This document shows positions 40,861 to 50,494 of a stretch of DNA of 64,000 bases, in pieces. This stretch comes from Acidobacteriota bacterium (GTDB lineage Bacteria > Actinomycetota > Acidimicrobiia > Acidimicrobiales > Palsa-688): assembly GCA_028876385.1 (NCBI GenBank), contig JAGWSF010000062.1, positions 44,291 to 108,290 of the forward strand, in the 5' to 3' direction. Within the stretch, counting starts at the first letter, position 1. Every line of letters starts with the position of its first letter. Under the pieces are notes generated by a model. That model searched no databases and was not told the DNA's origin. It saw only the letters and a list, made by a program, of their open reading frames with translations. The translations under genes and the position numbers were made by a program.

Positions 40861-41997
40861 TTGGAACTCGGCCTGTCTGACACCCAGGAGATGTTCCTGG
40901 ACGCGACCTGCAAACTGCTCGACGAGCGAAGTGGGCCGGCCCGACTTCGAGAGCTTGTCAATGACCCTCTCGGCTTCGATCGCCCGACCTGGGAGCAGGG
41001 CGGTCGACTCGGGTGGTACGCCATGTTCGTGCCGGAGAAGTACGGGGGAGGCAGCGTCTCTGGGGCGGCGGTACCGGATGCGGCCATGGTGTCGGAGGCC
41101 ATGGGGTCGCGTCTGCACACGGGTCCGTTCCTGGCGACCAATGTGGTGGCCTTCGCCCTGGCCGAAGCGGCCGGCGCCGACCTACAGGAGCGGTTCCTGC
41201 CCGGACTGGCCGACGGATCACTCGTAGGCACCTGGGCCGTGGCGGACCGAGACGGGGACTGGTCGGCGTCTTCGGTCGGTCTCGTCGCGCATCCCGACGG
41301 CGACGGATTCCGTCTCGAGGGGACCAAGTCCTATGTCCACGACGCCGCCTCGGCGGACCTGTTCCTCGTGAACGCCCGCACTCCCGAGGGCCCGATACAA
41401 GTGGTCGTCGCGGCCCACGCCCCCGGGATCACGATCACCCCGCTCGACAGCCTGGATCTGGGCCGGCGCCTGGCCGAGGTGCATTTCTCGGGGACCCCGG
41501 TGAGCCGCCCCGACGTGGTCGGCGAAGGGGAGGCGGCGACTCGGGCCATCGAACGCCAACTGCAGGTGGCTCTCGTCCTGCAGTGCGCCGAGACCAACGG
41601 CGTCACCCAGACGGCCTTGGACATGACGGTCGGCTACGCCAAGGAACGGGTGGCCTTCGGGCGACCCATCGGCTCCTACCAGGCCCTCAAGCATCGCCTG
41701 GCCGACCATCGGATGTGGCTCGAAGGATCGTTCGCGACCACCGCCTACGCCGCGACGAGCGTCCAACAGGCGCGCCCCGACGCCGCGGTGGCGGCCCGGA
41801 TCGCCAAGTCCCATGTCGGGCGCTGGAGCACCCATACATTGCACGACTGCATACAGATCCACGGAGGCATCGGAATGACCTGGGAGTACGACCTCCACCT
41901 CTATTTCCGCCGGGCCATCAGCAACGAGATGCTCTACGGGGCCCCTTACGACCACATGCGCCAACTGGTGGATCTGGTCGAGGGGAACGGACGTTGA
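40861..41997 (+). CDS. Short-form acyl-CoA dehydrogenase
   Basis: A 378-residue ACAD with a TTG start after GGGAGGGAGA: LSDTQEMFLDATCKLLDERSG, GGRLGWYAMFVPEKYGGGSVSGAAVPDAAMVSEAMGSRLHTGPFLATNVVAFALAEAAG, VAFGRPIGSYQALKHRLADHRMWLEGSFATTAYAA and IQIHGGIGMTWEYDLHLYFRRAISNEMLYG. The C-terminal EGT catalytic segment is absent (YGAPYDH instead) and no Glu-Arg helix is seen, as in partner subunits of heteromeric ACADs. Its stop overlaps the TTG of the large ACAD (TTGA), so the two are coupled and probably one enzyme. Confidence 0.87.
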   Translation: MELGLSDTQEMFLDATCKLLDERSGPARLRELVNDPLGFDRPTWEQGGRLGWYAMFVPEKYGGGSVSGAAVPDAAMVSEAMGSRLHTGPFLATNVVAFALAEAAGADLQERFLPGLADGSLVGTWAVADRDGDWSASSVGLVAHPDGDGFRLEGTKSYVHDAASADLFLVNARTPEGPIQVVVAAHAPGITITPLDSLDLGRRLAEVHFSGTPVSRPDVVGEGEAATRAIERQLQVALVLQCAETNGVTQTALDMTVGYAKERVAFGRPIGSYQALKHRLADHRMWLEGSFATTAYAATSVQQARPDAAVAARIAKSHVGRWSTHTLHDCIQIHGGIGMTWEYDLHLYFRRAISNEMLYGAPYDHMRQLVDLVEGNGR

Positions 41998-43229
41998 CCG
42001 ACCAGCCGACCATCGAGGAGTTCCGGGCCAAGGTCCGGTCCTGGCTGTCCGCCCACATCCCACTCAAGACCCCCGGCGAGCCGTTCCTGCAGTGGGATGA
42101 CGAGGGCGTGGCCCGCTCCAGGCGCATCCAGCGATCCCTGTGGGAAGGGGGTATCGCCGGGGTCACCGTACCGGTCGCCTACGGCGGGCTCGGGCTCGGC
42201 CCCGACTACGACCGGGCGTTCCGGGAGGAAGCCGCCGACTACCGGATGCCCGAGGAGTACGGCAACGCCTTCAACGTCGTTCTGCCCACGCTGCTGGCCC
42301 ATGGAAGCGAGGAACTGAAGAAGCACTTCATCCCGCGCATCCTGAACGGGGACCACATCTGGTGCCAATTCCTGTCCGAGCCCAGTGGTGGCTCGGATCT
42401 GGCCGGTCTGCTCACCCGGGCCGAACGCGACGGCGAGACCTGGCGGCTCAACGGGGCCAAGATCTGGACCACCGGGGGGAACTACTCCGACTACGCGATA
42501 TGCCTGGCCCGGACCAACCCCGACGTGCCCAAGCACGCCGGATTGACCATGTTCATCGTGCCCATGTCCGACCCGGGAATCACCGTCGTGCCTCTCGAAC
42601 TAACCGACGGCAGCCGGGATTTCTGCCAGGAGTACATCGACGACGTGATCATCCCCCTCGATCACGTGATCGGTGACGTCAACGACGGGTGGCGGGTGGC
42701 CACCACCCTGATGGTGAACGAGCGGACCGCGGTCGGCCGAGGCTGGTCGCTGGGCGGAAGCAAGGGGCAGAGCGAGGATCGGGGCATAGCCCTCGATACC
42801 GCCCTGCTGGACGTGGCCCGGCGCAACGGGCGGTCCGGGGACTCCTACATCCGCTCCCTCATCGGCGAGAGCTGGGTCCTGACCGTGGTACAGGACCAGA
42901 CCGTCCGGAGGGTCAGCGACGCCATGAGCAACGGTCACATGCCGGGACACGCCGCCGCTCTGCTCAAGTCCATGAGCGGGGCGACCGGGCGCCGGCAGGG
43001 CGAGATAGGGCTCGACGTGGCCGGCCCCGGTGCCGTCGCCTGGCCACCTGCGGAGCGCAACCGCTGGGGAATCGGTCGGCTGTCGAGCCACGGCATCGGC
43101 GGCGGCACCACCGAAATGCAGCGCAACGCCATCGCCGAGCGCCTGCTCGGCCTCCCCCGGGAGCCGTCCCCCGACCGGGAACTTCCCTTCAGCCAGATAC
43201 GCAAGAACACGTCGCCCAACCGGAAGTGA
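41994..43229 (+). CDS. Acyl-CoA dehydrogenase, IVD-type large subunit
   Basis: A 411-residue ACAD: WEGGIAGVTVPVAYGGLGLGPDYDRAFREEAADYRMPEEYGN, CQFLSEPSGGSDLAGLLTRAERDGETWRLNGAKIWTTGGNYSDYAICLART (FAD/substrate loop), and HGIGGGTTEMQRNAIAERLLGLPREP. LMVNERTAVGRG carries the Glu-Arg helix base. The TTG at 41994 is used since it overlaps the preceding stop (TTGA) and GAGGGGAAC precedes it; the long frame to 41013 overlaps the short ACAD. Together they resemble the alpha2beta2 ACADs of steroid side-chain breakdown. Confidence 0.9.
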   Translation: MTDQPTIEEFRAKVRSWLSAHIPLKTPGEPFLQWDDEGVARSRRIQRSLWEGGIAGVTVPVAYGGLGLGPDYDRAFREEAADYRMPEEYGNAFNVVLPTLLAHGSEELKKHFIPRILNGDHIWCQFLSEPSGGSDLAGLLTRAERDGETWRLNGAKIWTTGGNYSDYAICLARTNPDVPKHAGLTMFIVPMSDPGITVVPLELTDGSRDFCQEYIDDVIIPLDHVIGDVNDGWRVATTLMVNERTAVGRGWSLGGSKGQSEDRGIALDTALLDVARRNGRSGDSYIRSLIGESWVLTVVQDQTVRRVSDAMSNGHMPGHAAALLKSMSGATGRRQGEIGLDVAGPGAVAWPPAERNRWGIGRLSSHGIGGGTTEMQRNAIAERLLGLPREPSPDRELPFSQIRKNTSPNRK

Positions 43230-43236
43230 GCGAGCG

Positions 43237-44679
43237 ATGCGAACGGTGATCGTGGGTGCCGGGCCGAGCGGTATCTGCGCCGGCGTCCGTCTGCTCCAGG
43301 CCGGCCTCGACGATTTCGTCATCGTGGAGAAGGCCCCCGGGGTGGGGGGAACTTGGCGCCACAACACCTATCCCGGTGCGGCGTGCGACATCCAGTCGGC
43401 ACTGTATTCATTCTCCTTCGCTCCCAAGACCGACTGGACCCGGCCCTACGGTACCCAGCCCGAGATACTGGCCTACATGGAGGACGTAGCCGAGCGGTTC
43501 GGTCTACTCCCCTACTGCCGGTTCGAAACCACCGTCGTGAGCGCCTCCTGGGACGAGTCCCGATGCGCCTGGACCACCACGACCGACACCGGGGAGTCCT
43601 TCGACTCGGATCTCCTCGTGAGCGCCGTCGGCATGTTCAACGAGCTCTCCTACCCGGACCTCCCCGGGCTGTCGGACTTCGAGGGCACCTGCTTTCATTC
43701 GGCCGAGTGGAACTGGGACCACGACCTGGCCGGCGACCGCGTGGCGGTGATCGGAAGTGCCGCCAGCGCCGTGCAGTTCGTACCCGAGATCGTGCGGTCG
43801 GCGGCCCAGGTCCACCTCTTCCAGAGGACCGCCAACTGGGTGCTGCCCAAGCCCGACAACCCCTACACCGACGCCGAGATCGAGGCCTTCCGCTCCGACC
43901 CGTCGATCCTGGCCGCCCTCCGCCAGGAGGTCTACGACCGGGTGGAGGGGACTCTGACCTTCGCCGACCCGCGCGCCGTGGCTGCCAGCCAGGCCGTCGC
44001 CCGAGCGGCCATCGATGTAGTGGAGGACCCGGTGACCCGGGCCAAGCTGATCCCCGACCATCCGTGGGGATGCAAACGGCCGCTTCTGTCCAACGATTTC
44101 TATCCGGCCTTCAACCGGCCCAACCTGGAACTCGTGACCGACCCCATAGACCACATCGACCGCGGCGCGGTCGTCACCGCCGACGGGCGATCCCGTCCGG
44201 TCGACACCCTGATCCTGGCCACCGGCTTCCGGGCCACCAGGTACGCCTCGACCATCGAGATCACCGGCCGCCAGGGGATGAGGATCGAAGATGCGTGGCG
44301 CGACGGGGCCTGCGCCTACCTCGGTGTCACCACCGCCGGCTTCCCGAACCTGTTCATGATGTACGGGCCCAACACCAACAACGGGTCCATCCTCACCATG
44401 ATCGAGGCTCAGGTGGACCACTTCATGAACCACGTGTCCAGGCTGGTGGCAGCCGGGGCGGCGTGGGTCGATGTCCGGCCGGAGGCCATGGAGGCCTACA
44501 ACCAGGAGATTCAGCAGGCCATCGCCGGGGTGACCGTGTGGAACGCCGGCTGCAACGGCTACTACCGGACACCCGCCGGTCGGGTGGTCACCCAGTGGCC
44601 CTACACGATGGCCGAGTACCTGCAGCGGGCCCGCGACGTCGACTGGGGATGCTTCGAGCACGCTGCGCCCGCCGGCTGA
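43237..44679 (+). CDS. Flavin monooxygenase, Baeyer-Villiger type
   Basis: A 480-residue FAD/NADPH monooxygenase: VIVGAGPSGICAGVRLLQAG (FAD GxGxxG, 5-12), VGGTWRHNTYPGAACDI, FEGTCFHSAEWNWDHDL at about 148-164 (the BVMO fingerprint F-x-G-x-x-x-H-x-x-x-W, with Asn for the following Pro/Asp), a second Rossmann VAVIGSAASAVQFVPEI and ILATGFRATRYASTIEI late. It would insert oxygen next to a ketone to make an ester or lactone, which the esterase in this window could then open. ATG at 43237 follows GGAAGTGAG. It lies 7 bp after the large ACAD in the same operon. Confidence 0.9.
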   Translation: MRTVIVGAGPSGICAGVRLLQAGLDDFVIVEKAPGVGGTWRHNTYPGAACDIQSALYSFSFAPKTDWTRPYGTQPEILAYMEDVAERFGLLPYCRFETTVVSASWDESRCAWTTTTDTGESFDSDLLVSAVGMFNELSYPDLPGLSDFEGTCFHSAEWNWDHDLAGDRVAVIGSAASAVQFVPEIVRSAAQVHLFQRTANWVLPKPDNPYTDAEIEAFRSDPSILAALRQEVYDRVEGTLTFADPRAVAASQAVARAAIDVVEDPVTRAKLIPDHPWGCKRPLLSNDFYPAFNRPNLELVTDPIDHIDRGAVVTADGRSRPVDTLILATGFRATRYASTIEITGRQGMRIEDAWRDGACAYLGVTTAGFPNLFMMYGPNTNNGSILTMIEAQVDHFMNHVSRLVAAGAAWVDVRPEAMEAYNQEIQQAIAGVTVWNAGCNGYYRTPAGRVVTQWPYTMAEYLQRARDVDWGCFEHAAPAG

Positions 44680-44709
44680 TCTCCCTCCCCGACGGACCGG
44701 CTCGGACGG

Positions 44710-47181
44710 TCACAGCGGGTTCCCGCCGGGGTCCAGGTAGTCCTCCACGGCGACCCGGTCGGCCACCAACTGGCGGTACTCGTCGTCACCGAGGCCGAGG
44801 ATCTCTTTGAACACGTACTCGTTGTGCTCGCCGAGGACCGGCGCGCCCCGGTCCCAGGCCAGGGGGTAGCCGTGGAACACGGGCCCGAGATGGTCGTGGG
44901 TCCCCACGTCTCGACTAGCCAGGGGGCGCAGCCAGCCCCTGGCCTTCACGTGCGGGTCGTCGACCAGCATCGACTCGTCCAACCACGGCGCCGCCGGGAC
45001 GCCGGCCGATTGCAGGGTGTGGAACACGTCGTAGCAGTCCCGCTCGGAGGTCCACGCGGCGATCAGACGGTCCAGCTCGTCGTGGTGGGCGTGGCGCGAG
45101 GCGGCCGTGGCGAAGCGCCCGTCAGCGGCGAGGGGTGGGCCGCCGACCAGGCGGGCCAGCTCGGCCCACTCCCGATCGTCGCGTACCGATAGGGCCACCC
45201 AACGCTGGTCGGGGCAGGGATAGAGGCCCTGCGGGGCGTACCTCCGGTCGCGGTTGCCGAGTCGTTCGGCGGGGATGCCGAGCTGCGAGTCGACGAAGAC
45301 GTCGCCGAGCTGGTGCAGCAGATTCTCGGTCTGAGACACCTCGACCAGCTGCCCGCGGCCGCTCACCGCCCGGTAGTGGAGGGCGGCGAGCACGGCGAAG
45401 GCGCCCGCCGGGCCGGTGACGGTGTCCATGTGGAACGTGGACGGGGTCTCGGCGATCTCGCTCCCGTAGGGGCCGACCAGCGCCGACAGCCCGCTCAGCG
45501 CGTCGAACTGGGCGCCGAATCCCGTGCAGCCGGCCCAGTCGCCCGCCAGCCCGGCCGGAGGTAGGCGCACCATGAGCAGGCCCGGGTTGCGGTGCATCAG
45601 CTCGGACTCGAATATCCCCATCTGGTGGATGGTGGGCAGCTTCAGGTTCTCGATGACCACGTCGGATTTCTCCACCAGCCGGAGGAACAGCTCCCGGGCC
45701 CGGGGGGTGCGCGGGTCGAGGCTGCACGAGAGCTTGCCCCGCGCCACCGAATTGTTCATGGCGTGACGGTTGTAGGGCCGGTCGGGGTGGCCTTCCACCG
45801 GGGGACCGTAGGTGTCCATGATCCCGCCCAGGATCATCTTGGTCCGGGGTCGGGGCTCGAATCCCTTGGCGCTCGGGGGGAACACCCACGGGCTCTCCAG
45901 CCGGATCACCTCGGCGCCGAGGTCGGCCAGCAGGAGGGTGACGAACGGCCCCGACCACACCGTGGTCAGGTCCAGCACCCGCACCCCGCGCAGCGGTGGG
46001 TGGTCCGTGCCCCCGGCCTCGCCTCGCGCCACACACCCGCCCCTCGGGCGGCGCCGGACCGGCGGCGGCTCCCCCGCCGGGTCGTCGGCCCCGAGGGTGG
46101 GAGCGGCCCGTTGGAGCTGCCATCCCCCCTCGGAGTGGCGGCTGAGTGGGCCGGGCACCAGGACCGGGCCCACCACCGGGTCCTGCACCGCGCACCAGAA
46201 ACCGCGCTGGTGGAGGTGGTCGGCCTCGAGGACCTCCTCGGGTCGGTTGACGCTGGTCACCGGCCAGCCCGCGGCCTGCGCCGCGGCCATGACCTCGGCG
46301 CGGGTGCGGCTCAGCAGCCACGGGTACATGGCGGCGTCGAGGACCTCTTTGGTCTCGGGGTGGACGTAGGCGTCGGGCCGGTCGAAAGCGGCGCGCAGCG
46401 CCTCGTCGTCGATCACGTCGAGGAGGCGGGGAACCTGGGGCGGGATGGTCATCATCGACACGTAGCCGTCGGCACAGGGGAAGATGCCGAGAGGCAGGAG
46501 GGTCCCGGTGCCGGCCGCCACGCTGGCGGCGCGCGGTGGCATGGTCCGGCCGCGGTACTCGAAGCCGAGGTGTTTCAGCGCCCCGTGGGGGGCTCCTCCT
46601 ATGGCCTCGTAGGCGGCGCACTCGACCAGCGCGCCCTCGCCGCAGGCCCGGGCCCGCAGGATCGCACCGAGCGCTCCCAGCGCCGCGGTGTGTCCGACGG
46701 CGCACAGTTGGGCGTCGGCGGGTAGCTTCACCGGCGCATGGGTCGGGCCGGCGTTGACCAGGGTCCCGGCGAAGGTCTGAGCCACCAGATCGGTCCAGGC
46801 GTAGCCGGCGTAGGGACCGCGGCGGCCGAACCCGCTGATGTGGACCACGACGAGGCCCGGATCCGAGCGGTGCAGGTCGTCCCAGTCGAGCCCCCAGTCC
46901 TCCAGGGTGCCCTCCCCCTCGGCCGTCACCACCAGGTCGACCCCGCGGGTGAGCCGGCGGACCCTGGCCCGACCTTCCTCGCGGCCGGGATCGACGACCA
47001 GGCTGCGCTTGTTCAGACCGAGATGGGCGAAGGCACCGGGCCGGGTCCGGAGGGGGTCGCCGCCGGGAGGCTCGACCTTCACGACATCGGCACCCAGACC
47101 GGCGAACACCTTCCCGCAGTATCCCGCGGTCACACCTCCCGCCAGTTCCAGGACCGACACATCGCTCAGCAACTGCCGCAC
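44710..47181 (-). CDS. Tandem CaiB/BaiF CoA-transferase, two fused domains
   Basis: An 823-residue protein with two CoA-transferase III domains: domain 1 (1-380) VSVLELAGGVTAGYCGKVFAGLGADVVKVEPPGGDPL, SGFGRRGPYAGYAWTDLVAQ; domain 2 (410-823) VRVLDLTTVWSGPFVTLLLADLGAEVIRLESPWVF, SVARGKLSCSLDPRTPRARELFLRLVEKSDVVIENLK and APVLGEHNEYVFKEILGL. The N-half resembles the partial gene at 62847 more than the one at 15150 (shared PDAYVHPETKEVLDAAMYPWLLSRTRAE block). GTG at 47181 follows GGGGGAG. It converts free acids to CoA thioesters or swaps CoA between acids. The upstream AT-rich gap holds the next gene's stop. Confidence 0.92.
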   Translation of the reverse strand: MRQLLSDVSVLELAGGVTAGYCGKVFAGLGADVVKVEPPGGDPLRTRPGAFAHLGLNKRSLVVDPGREEGRARVRRLTRGVDLVVTAEGEGTLEDWGLDWDDLHRSDPGLVVVHISGFGRRGPYAGYAWTDLVAQTFAGTLVNAGPTHAPVKLPADAQLCAVGHTAALGALGAILRARACGEGALVECAAYEAIGGAPHGALKHLGFEYRGRTMPPRAASVAAGTGTLLPLGIFPCADGYVSMMTIPPQVPRLLDVIDDEALRAAFDRPDAYVHPETKEVLDAAMYPWLLSRTRAEVMAAAQAAGWPVTSVNRPEEVLEADHLHQRGFWCAVQDPVVGPVLVPGPLSRHSEGGWQLQRAAPTLGADDPAGEPPPVRRRPRGGCVARGEAGGTDHPPLRGVRVLDLTTVWSGPFVTLLLADLGAEVIRLESPWVFPPSAKGFEPRPRTKMILGGIMDTYGPPVEGHPDRPYNRHAMNNSVARGKLSCSLDPRTPRARELFLRLVEKSDVVIENLKLPTIHQMGIFESELMHRNPGLLMVRLPPAGLAGDWAGCTGFGAQFDALSGLSALVGPYGSEIAETPSTFHMDTVTGPAGAFAVLAALHYRAVSGRGQLVEVSQTENLLHQLGDVFVDSQLGIPAERLGNRDRRYAPQGLYPCPDQRWVALSVRDDREWAELARLVGGPPLAADGRFATAASRHAHHDELDRLIAAWTSERDCYDVFHTLQSAGVPAAPWLDESMLVDDPHVKARGWLRPLASRDVGTHDHLGPVFHGYPLAWDRGAPVLGEHNEYVFKEILGLGDDEYRQLVADRVAVEDYLDPGGNPL

Positions 47182-47271
47182 CGTCTCCCCCGTCGTATAC
47201 GGTCTTTCTTTGTAACCATTATTGCTTTAGCGGGACTCCGGCGTCGAAATGGTGCGGCCGCCGACGGCGGG

Positions 47272-48960
47272 TCAGGCCCGGCGCAACAGGATGGCGCCCG
47301 CCGGTGTGAGCCCCCCGCTGCTGACGACCGCCACCGAGGCGTCGCGCCGCTGGCGGTCCCCGGCCTCTCCCCGCAGTTGGACCACGGCCTCGTGCACGAA
47401 CCCCATACCGTGGGTCCGCCCTGCGGACAGCTGGCCGCCGTGCGGGTTGAGGGCCACCACCCCTCCCTCGAGGGCGATGTTGCGGCCTCCGGCCAGGAAG
47501 TCCTTGGCCTCCCCTATGCCGCAGAAGCCCAACCCCTCCAGCCATGACAGGCAGTTGAACGTGAAGCCGTCGTAGAGGAGGGCCACGTCCACGTCGGCCG
47601 CCGTCATCGTGGTCCGCGACCACAGGTGGGCCGAGGGTCCGAGGACGTGGGGCTCGTGGGTGATCGTCGATTCTTCCCACGCGATGCGTTCGGTCATCTG
47701 CGTGCCGACGGCCTCTACCATCACGGGTCTCGACTGCAGGTCCTTAAGGGTGTCCACATGGGAGACCACCACGGCGATGGAGGCGTCGGCGGGGACGTCG
47801 CAGTCGTAGAGACCGAAGGGGGTGGTGATCATGCGGGCCTCCATGTAGTCGTCCATGGAGAGCGGGTCACGGTAGATGGCCAGCGGGTTGCGGGCGGCGT
47901 TGGCCCGCTGGTTGAGGGCGATCCAACCGAGGGTCTGGCGGTCGGTCCCGTACCTGGCGAAGTGGTGGGAGGCGCACAGGGCCAGATTGTTGGCCGCCGA
48001 GCCGAAGCCGAACGGGCCGTGGTAGCCCGGGATCCGGGACTCCTTCGAGCCCATGGAGTAGGGGCTGGCGCCGCCGCTCGCCCGGGCCCGCATCTGCTCG
48101 GCGAAGGTCGACTGCCAGACCGTTCGGAAGCACACCACATGGCGGGCCAGCCCGGCCGAGACGGCCAACATGGCGGCGATCACCGAGCCGGCCGGGCCGA
48201 AGGTCTCGGCGCCCCCGTTGTACCAGGCCGGCCTGATGCCCAGCGCGTCCTCGAGGGCCGAGACGCCGCCCTCGCTGAAGCCGCCGATGGGAGCCGACCC
48301 CGGATAGGTGGACAGTCCGTCTATGTCCTCGAGGCGCAGGCCGGCGTCGGCGACGGCCTGCTCCACCGCGTCGACGGTCAACGACAGGGGGTCACGCATC
48401 AAGCGTCGACCTATGGCCGACATACCGACGCCGGTCAGCGCCACGTCGTCTTCGAACTTGCGCGCCCCGGCGACGGGCCGCACCCAGCGGCGGTGGTCGG
48501 CGGGAGGCGTCTCGTCTTCGGGCAGTGATGCGTCCGGCTCGCCGGTCGGGGTGAAGTAGGGGATCCAGACGTCTTCGACGTGCTCGAAACGGGCCTTGAC
48601 CCGCATCCCGACCCGGACCTCGCCGGCGTCCACGCCGACCAGGTTGGTCAGTACCCGGACCCGGGGGTCGGCATCGACGGCCACATTGGCCAGGATGTAG
48701 GGAGGAGGGAACCTAGGGTCCCACAGGTGGTGGTTGACGGTGACGCCCACCACGACGCCGTTGGCCTCGACTTCCCGTCGGCCGATGTCCCTCGAGCGGC
48801 AGTACCGGCAGACCGGCTGGGGTGGATGCAGCAGGGCCCCGCACCCGTTGCAGGCGGCGAACGAGAGGGTTCCGTTGCGCCCCGACTCCCAAAAGGGGCG
48901 GGTGTCGTCATCGACCAGTGGCAGGGGCGGCACGGGACGGCCGCCGTGGTCTGGGCTCAT
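47272..48960 (-). CDS. Fused DUF35-thiolase-like protein (aldolase type)
   Basis: A 562-residue fusion. Residues about 20-155 are DUF35: CNGCGALLHPPQPVCRYC (Cys at about 37, 40, 51 and 54) and VGMRVKARFEHVEDVWIPYF. A linker leads to a thiolase-like part from about 168: VALTGVGMSAIGRRLMRDPLSLTVDAVEQAVADAGLRLEDIDGL, YNGGAETFGPAGSVIAAMLAVSAGL where the thiolase Cys would be (none seen), LLYDGFTFNCLSWLEGLGF (Ltp2-type Tyr region) and EAVVQLRGEAGDRQRRDASVAVVSSGG. Elsewhere in the window these two parts are separate genes. A retro-aldol role on a bulky acyl-CoA is likely. Confidence 0.88.
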   Translation of the reverse strand: MSPDHGGRPVPPLPLVDDDTRPFWESGRNGTLSFAACNGCGALLHPPQPVCRYCRSRDIGRREVEANGVVVGVTVNHHLWDPRFPPPYILANVAVDADPRVRVLTNLVGVDAGEVRVGMRVKARFEHVEDVWIPYFTPTGEPDASLPEDETPPADHRRWVRPVAGARKFEDDVALTGVGMSAIGRRLMRDPLSLTVDAVEQAVADAGLRLEDIDGLSTYPGSAPIGGFSEGGVSALEDALGIRPAWYNGGAETFGPAGSVIAAMLAVSAGLARHVVCFRTVWQSTFAEQMRARASGGASPYSMGSKESRIPGYHGPFGFGSAANNLALCASHHFARYGTDRQTLGWIALNQRANAARNPLAIYRDPLSMDDYMEARMITTPFGLYDCDVPADASIAVVVSHVDTLKDLQSRPVMVEAVGTQMTERIAWEESTITHEPHVLGPSAHLWSRTTMTAADVDVALLYDGFTFNCLSWLEGLGFCGIGEAKDFLAGGRNIALEGGVVALNPHGGQLSAGRTHGMGFVHEAVVQLRGEAGDRQRRDASVAVVSSGGLTPAGAILLRRA

Positions 48961-49003
48961 CTGGGTTCCTCCGGGTGGGGGGGCAAGGGCTCGGACAAGT
49001 TGA

Positions 49004-49876
49004 CTAGGGGTGGCGCGCTTGGTCGTCGGGGGCGTCGCCGGGTGGCATGCTGAGCAGCGCGGCCTCCTCGCGGAAGGTCTGCCACATGCTCTGCTCCCAG
49101 GCCCCGTTCAACTGGGCCTTGATGTGACCGACCCGGGCGCTCAGATCGCGTCGGGGGACTGCGGCCATCGGCCCGACGCTGGGCGGCCCGAGCGTGGCCA
49201 GGCGCCGGGCCACGTCTCGGACCGTGTCCTCGAGGCGATCGGCGGGAACGCAACCATTGATGAGTCTCCACGATTCGGCCTTGCTGGCACTGAGCGGCTC
49301 GGCGAGGAGGGCCATCTCCTTGGCCAGGGGCAGGCTGAGCGACCGGGTGAGCAGCCACGCCGCGCCACCCTCGAGGGGTAGACCGATCCGTCCGAAGATC
49401 TCCCAGAACGTGGCGTCTTCGGAGGCATAGATGAGGTCGCACGCCAGCGCCAACTGGCACCCACCTCCCACGGCCGGTCCGTTCACGGCGGCTATGAACG
49501 GGGTCTCGCTCCGCCATATGGCCTCGAACAGCCGGTACCAGCCGTAGAGCACCCCGTCGTCGCGGGCCACGGTGGTCGAACGCCGCCGTTCCTCTGGAAT
49601 CTCGATGGCCCCACCCGGTTGCCGAAGGTCGGCCCCGGCCGAGAACACTCCCCCGGTGCCGGTGATGACGGCGGCCTTCACCGCCTTGTCCTCACTGGCG
49701 TCCCGGATGGCCAACAGCAGGGCATCGCGCAGCCCCATCCCCCCCGGACCGGCTCCGCCGGGGTAGTGGTCCATGGCGTTGCGTCTGTCGGGGCGGTTGA
49801 GGCGCAGCCACGCCACGGACTCGATCACTTCGTAGACGAGGCCGGCCGCAGCCCAGTCCTCCACGTCTGTCGCCAT
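49004..49876 (-). CDS. Crotonase-family protein
   Basis: A 290-residue crotonase: WLRLNRPDRRNAMDHYPG, GVFSAGADLRQPGG (oxyanion region), VNGPAVGGGCQLALACDLIYASEDATFWEIFGRIGLPLEGGAAWLLTRSLSLP. The hydratase Glu positions hold Gln and Ile-Phe; LPLEGG carries a Glu near the PaaG Asp site. It may be an isomerase. It lies between the fused DUF35-thiolase and an NTF2-like gene on the same strand with short gaps, so a shared transcript is likely. Confidence 0.88.
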   Translation of the reverse strand: MATDVEDWAAAGLVYEVIESVAWLRLNRPDRRNAMDHYPGGAGPGGMGLRDALLLAIRDASEDKAVKAAVITGTGGVFSAGADLRQPGGAIEIPEERRRSTTVARDDGVLYGWYRLFEAIWRSETPFIAAVNGPAVGGGCQLALACDLIYASEDATFWEIFGRIGLPLEGGAAWLLTRSLSLPLAKEMALLAEPLSASKAESWRLINGCVPADRLEDTVRDVARRLATLGPPSVGPMAAVPRRDLSARVGHIKAQLNGAWEQSMWQTFREEAALLSMPPGDAPDDQARHP

Positions 49877-49893
49877 CCAGCAGCCTGCTTTCG

Positions 49894-50331
49894 TCAGATG
49901 TCCATGTGGTCGGGGCGCGAGCCCTGCACCCTCGCCCGGCCGACCCGGCGCCGGGCGATACGCCAGCCGCCGGCGGTGCGCACCAACGAGTCGTCGTAGT
50001 GCCCGATGACCTCGAGCCAGCGGTCGGGATCGTCCCTGTCCACGTTGAGGACGGCGTGGACGTAGGTCCGTGACGTCGCCCCGTCACCCTGGACGTCGAT
50101 GCTGAAGTTGGAGAGCCGGTGCCAGGTCGAGCCCATGGGGGCATGGGAGCGGGTCATGTAGTCGGTGATCTCGTCGGCGGAATGGAAGTGGCCGATGCCC
50201 CGCCCGTAGTTGGCATCCACATCGTCGGTCCAGATGCCGCGGAACAGCTCCCAGTCCCGCCGATCGATACCGGTCGCGTAGTGGACCAGGACCTCGGTGA
50301 TCTCGGCTCGGTCCCTCCAGACGTCACTCAC
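49894..50331 (-). CDS. NTF2-like/SnoaL-type protein
   Basis: A 145-residue cone-fold protein: RAEITEVLVHYATGIDRRDWELFRGIWTDDVDANYGRGIGHFHSADEITDYMTRSH, TSRTYVHAVLNVDRDDPDRWLEVIGHYDDSLVRTAGGWRIARRRVGRARVQGS, the standard SnoaL_4 pattern. It may be an isomerase or small dehydratase for CoA or ketone intermediates. It is the first gene of the minus-strand run from 50331 to 44710. The third NTF2-like protein in this window. Confidence 0.85.
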   Translation of the reverse strand: MSDVWRDRAEITEVLVHYATGIDRRDWELFRGIWTDDVDANYGRGIGHFHSADEITDYMTRSHAPMGSTWHRLSNFSIDVQGDGATSRTYVHAVLNVDRDDPDRWLEVIGHYDDSLVRTAGGWRIARRRVGRARVQGSRPDHMDI

Positions 50332-50494
50332 GCGCTCGGCCTCCCCTAACCGGGGTCAATATAGCGGTCGGGCCCCCGGGCGCAGGCCGTCCGGCGAGGC
50401 CGTTTCCACATTGCAAAGGACCTTTTTCCCCTGATGACACCTCGGAGCTAGATTCGCACGGTGGCCTCCAGGCTCCGCGAATCGAGGGGGGACG

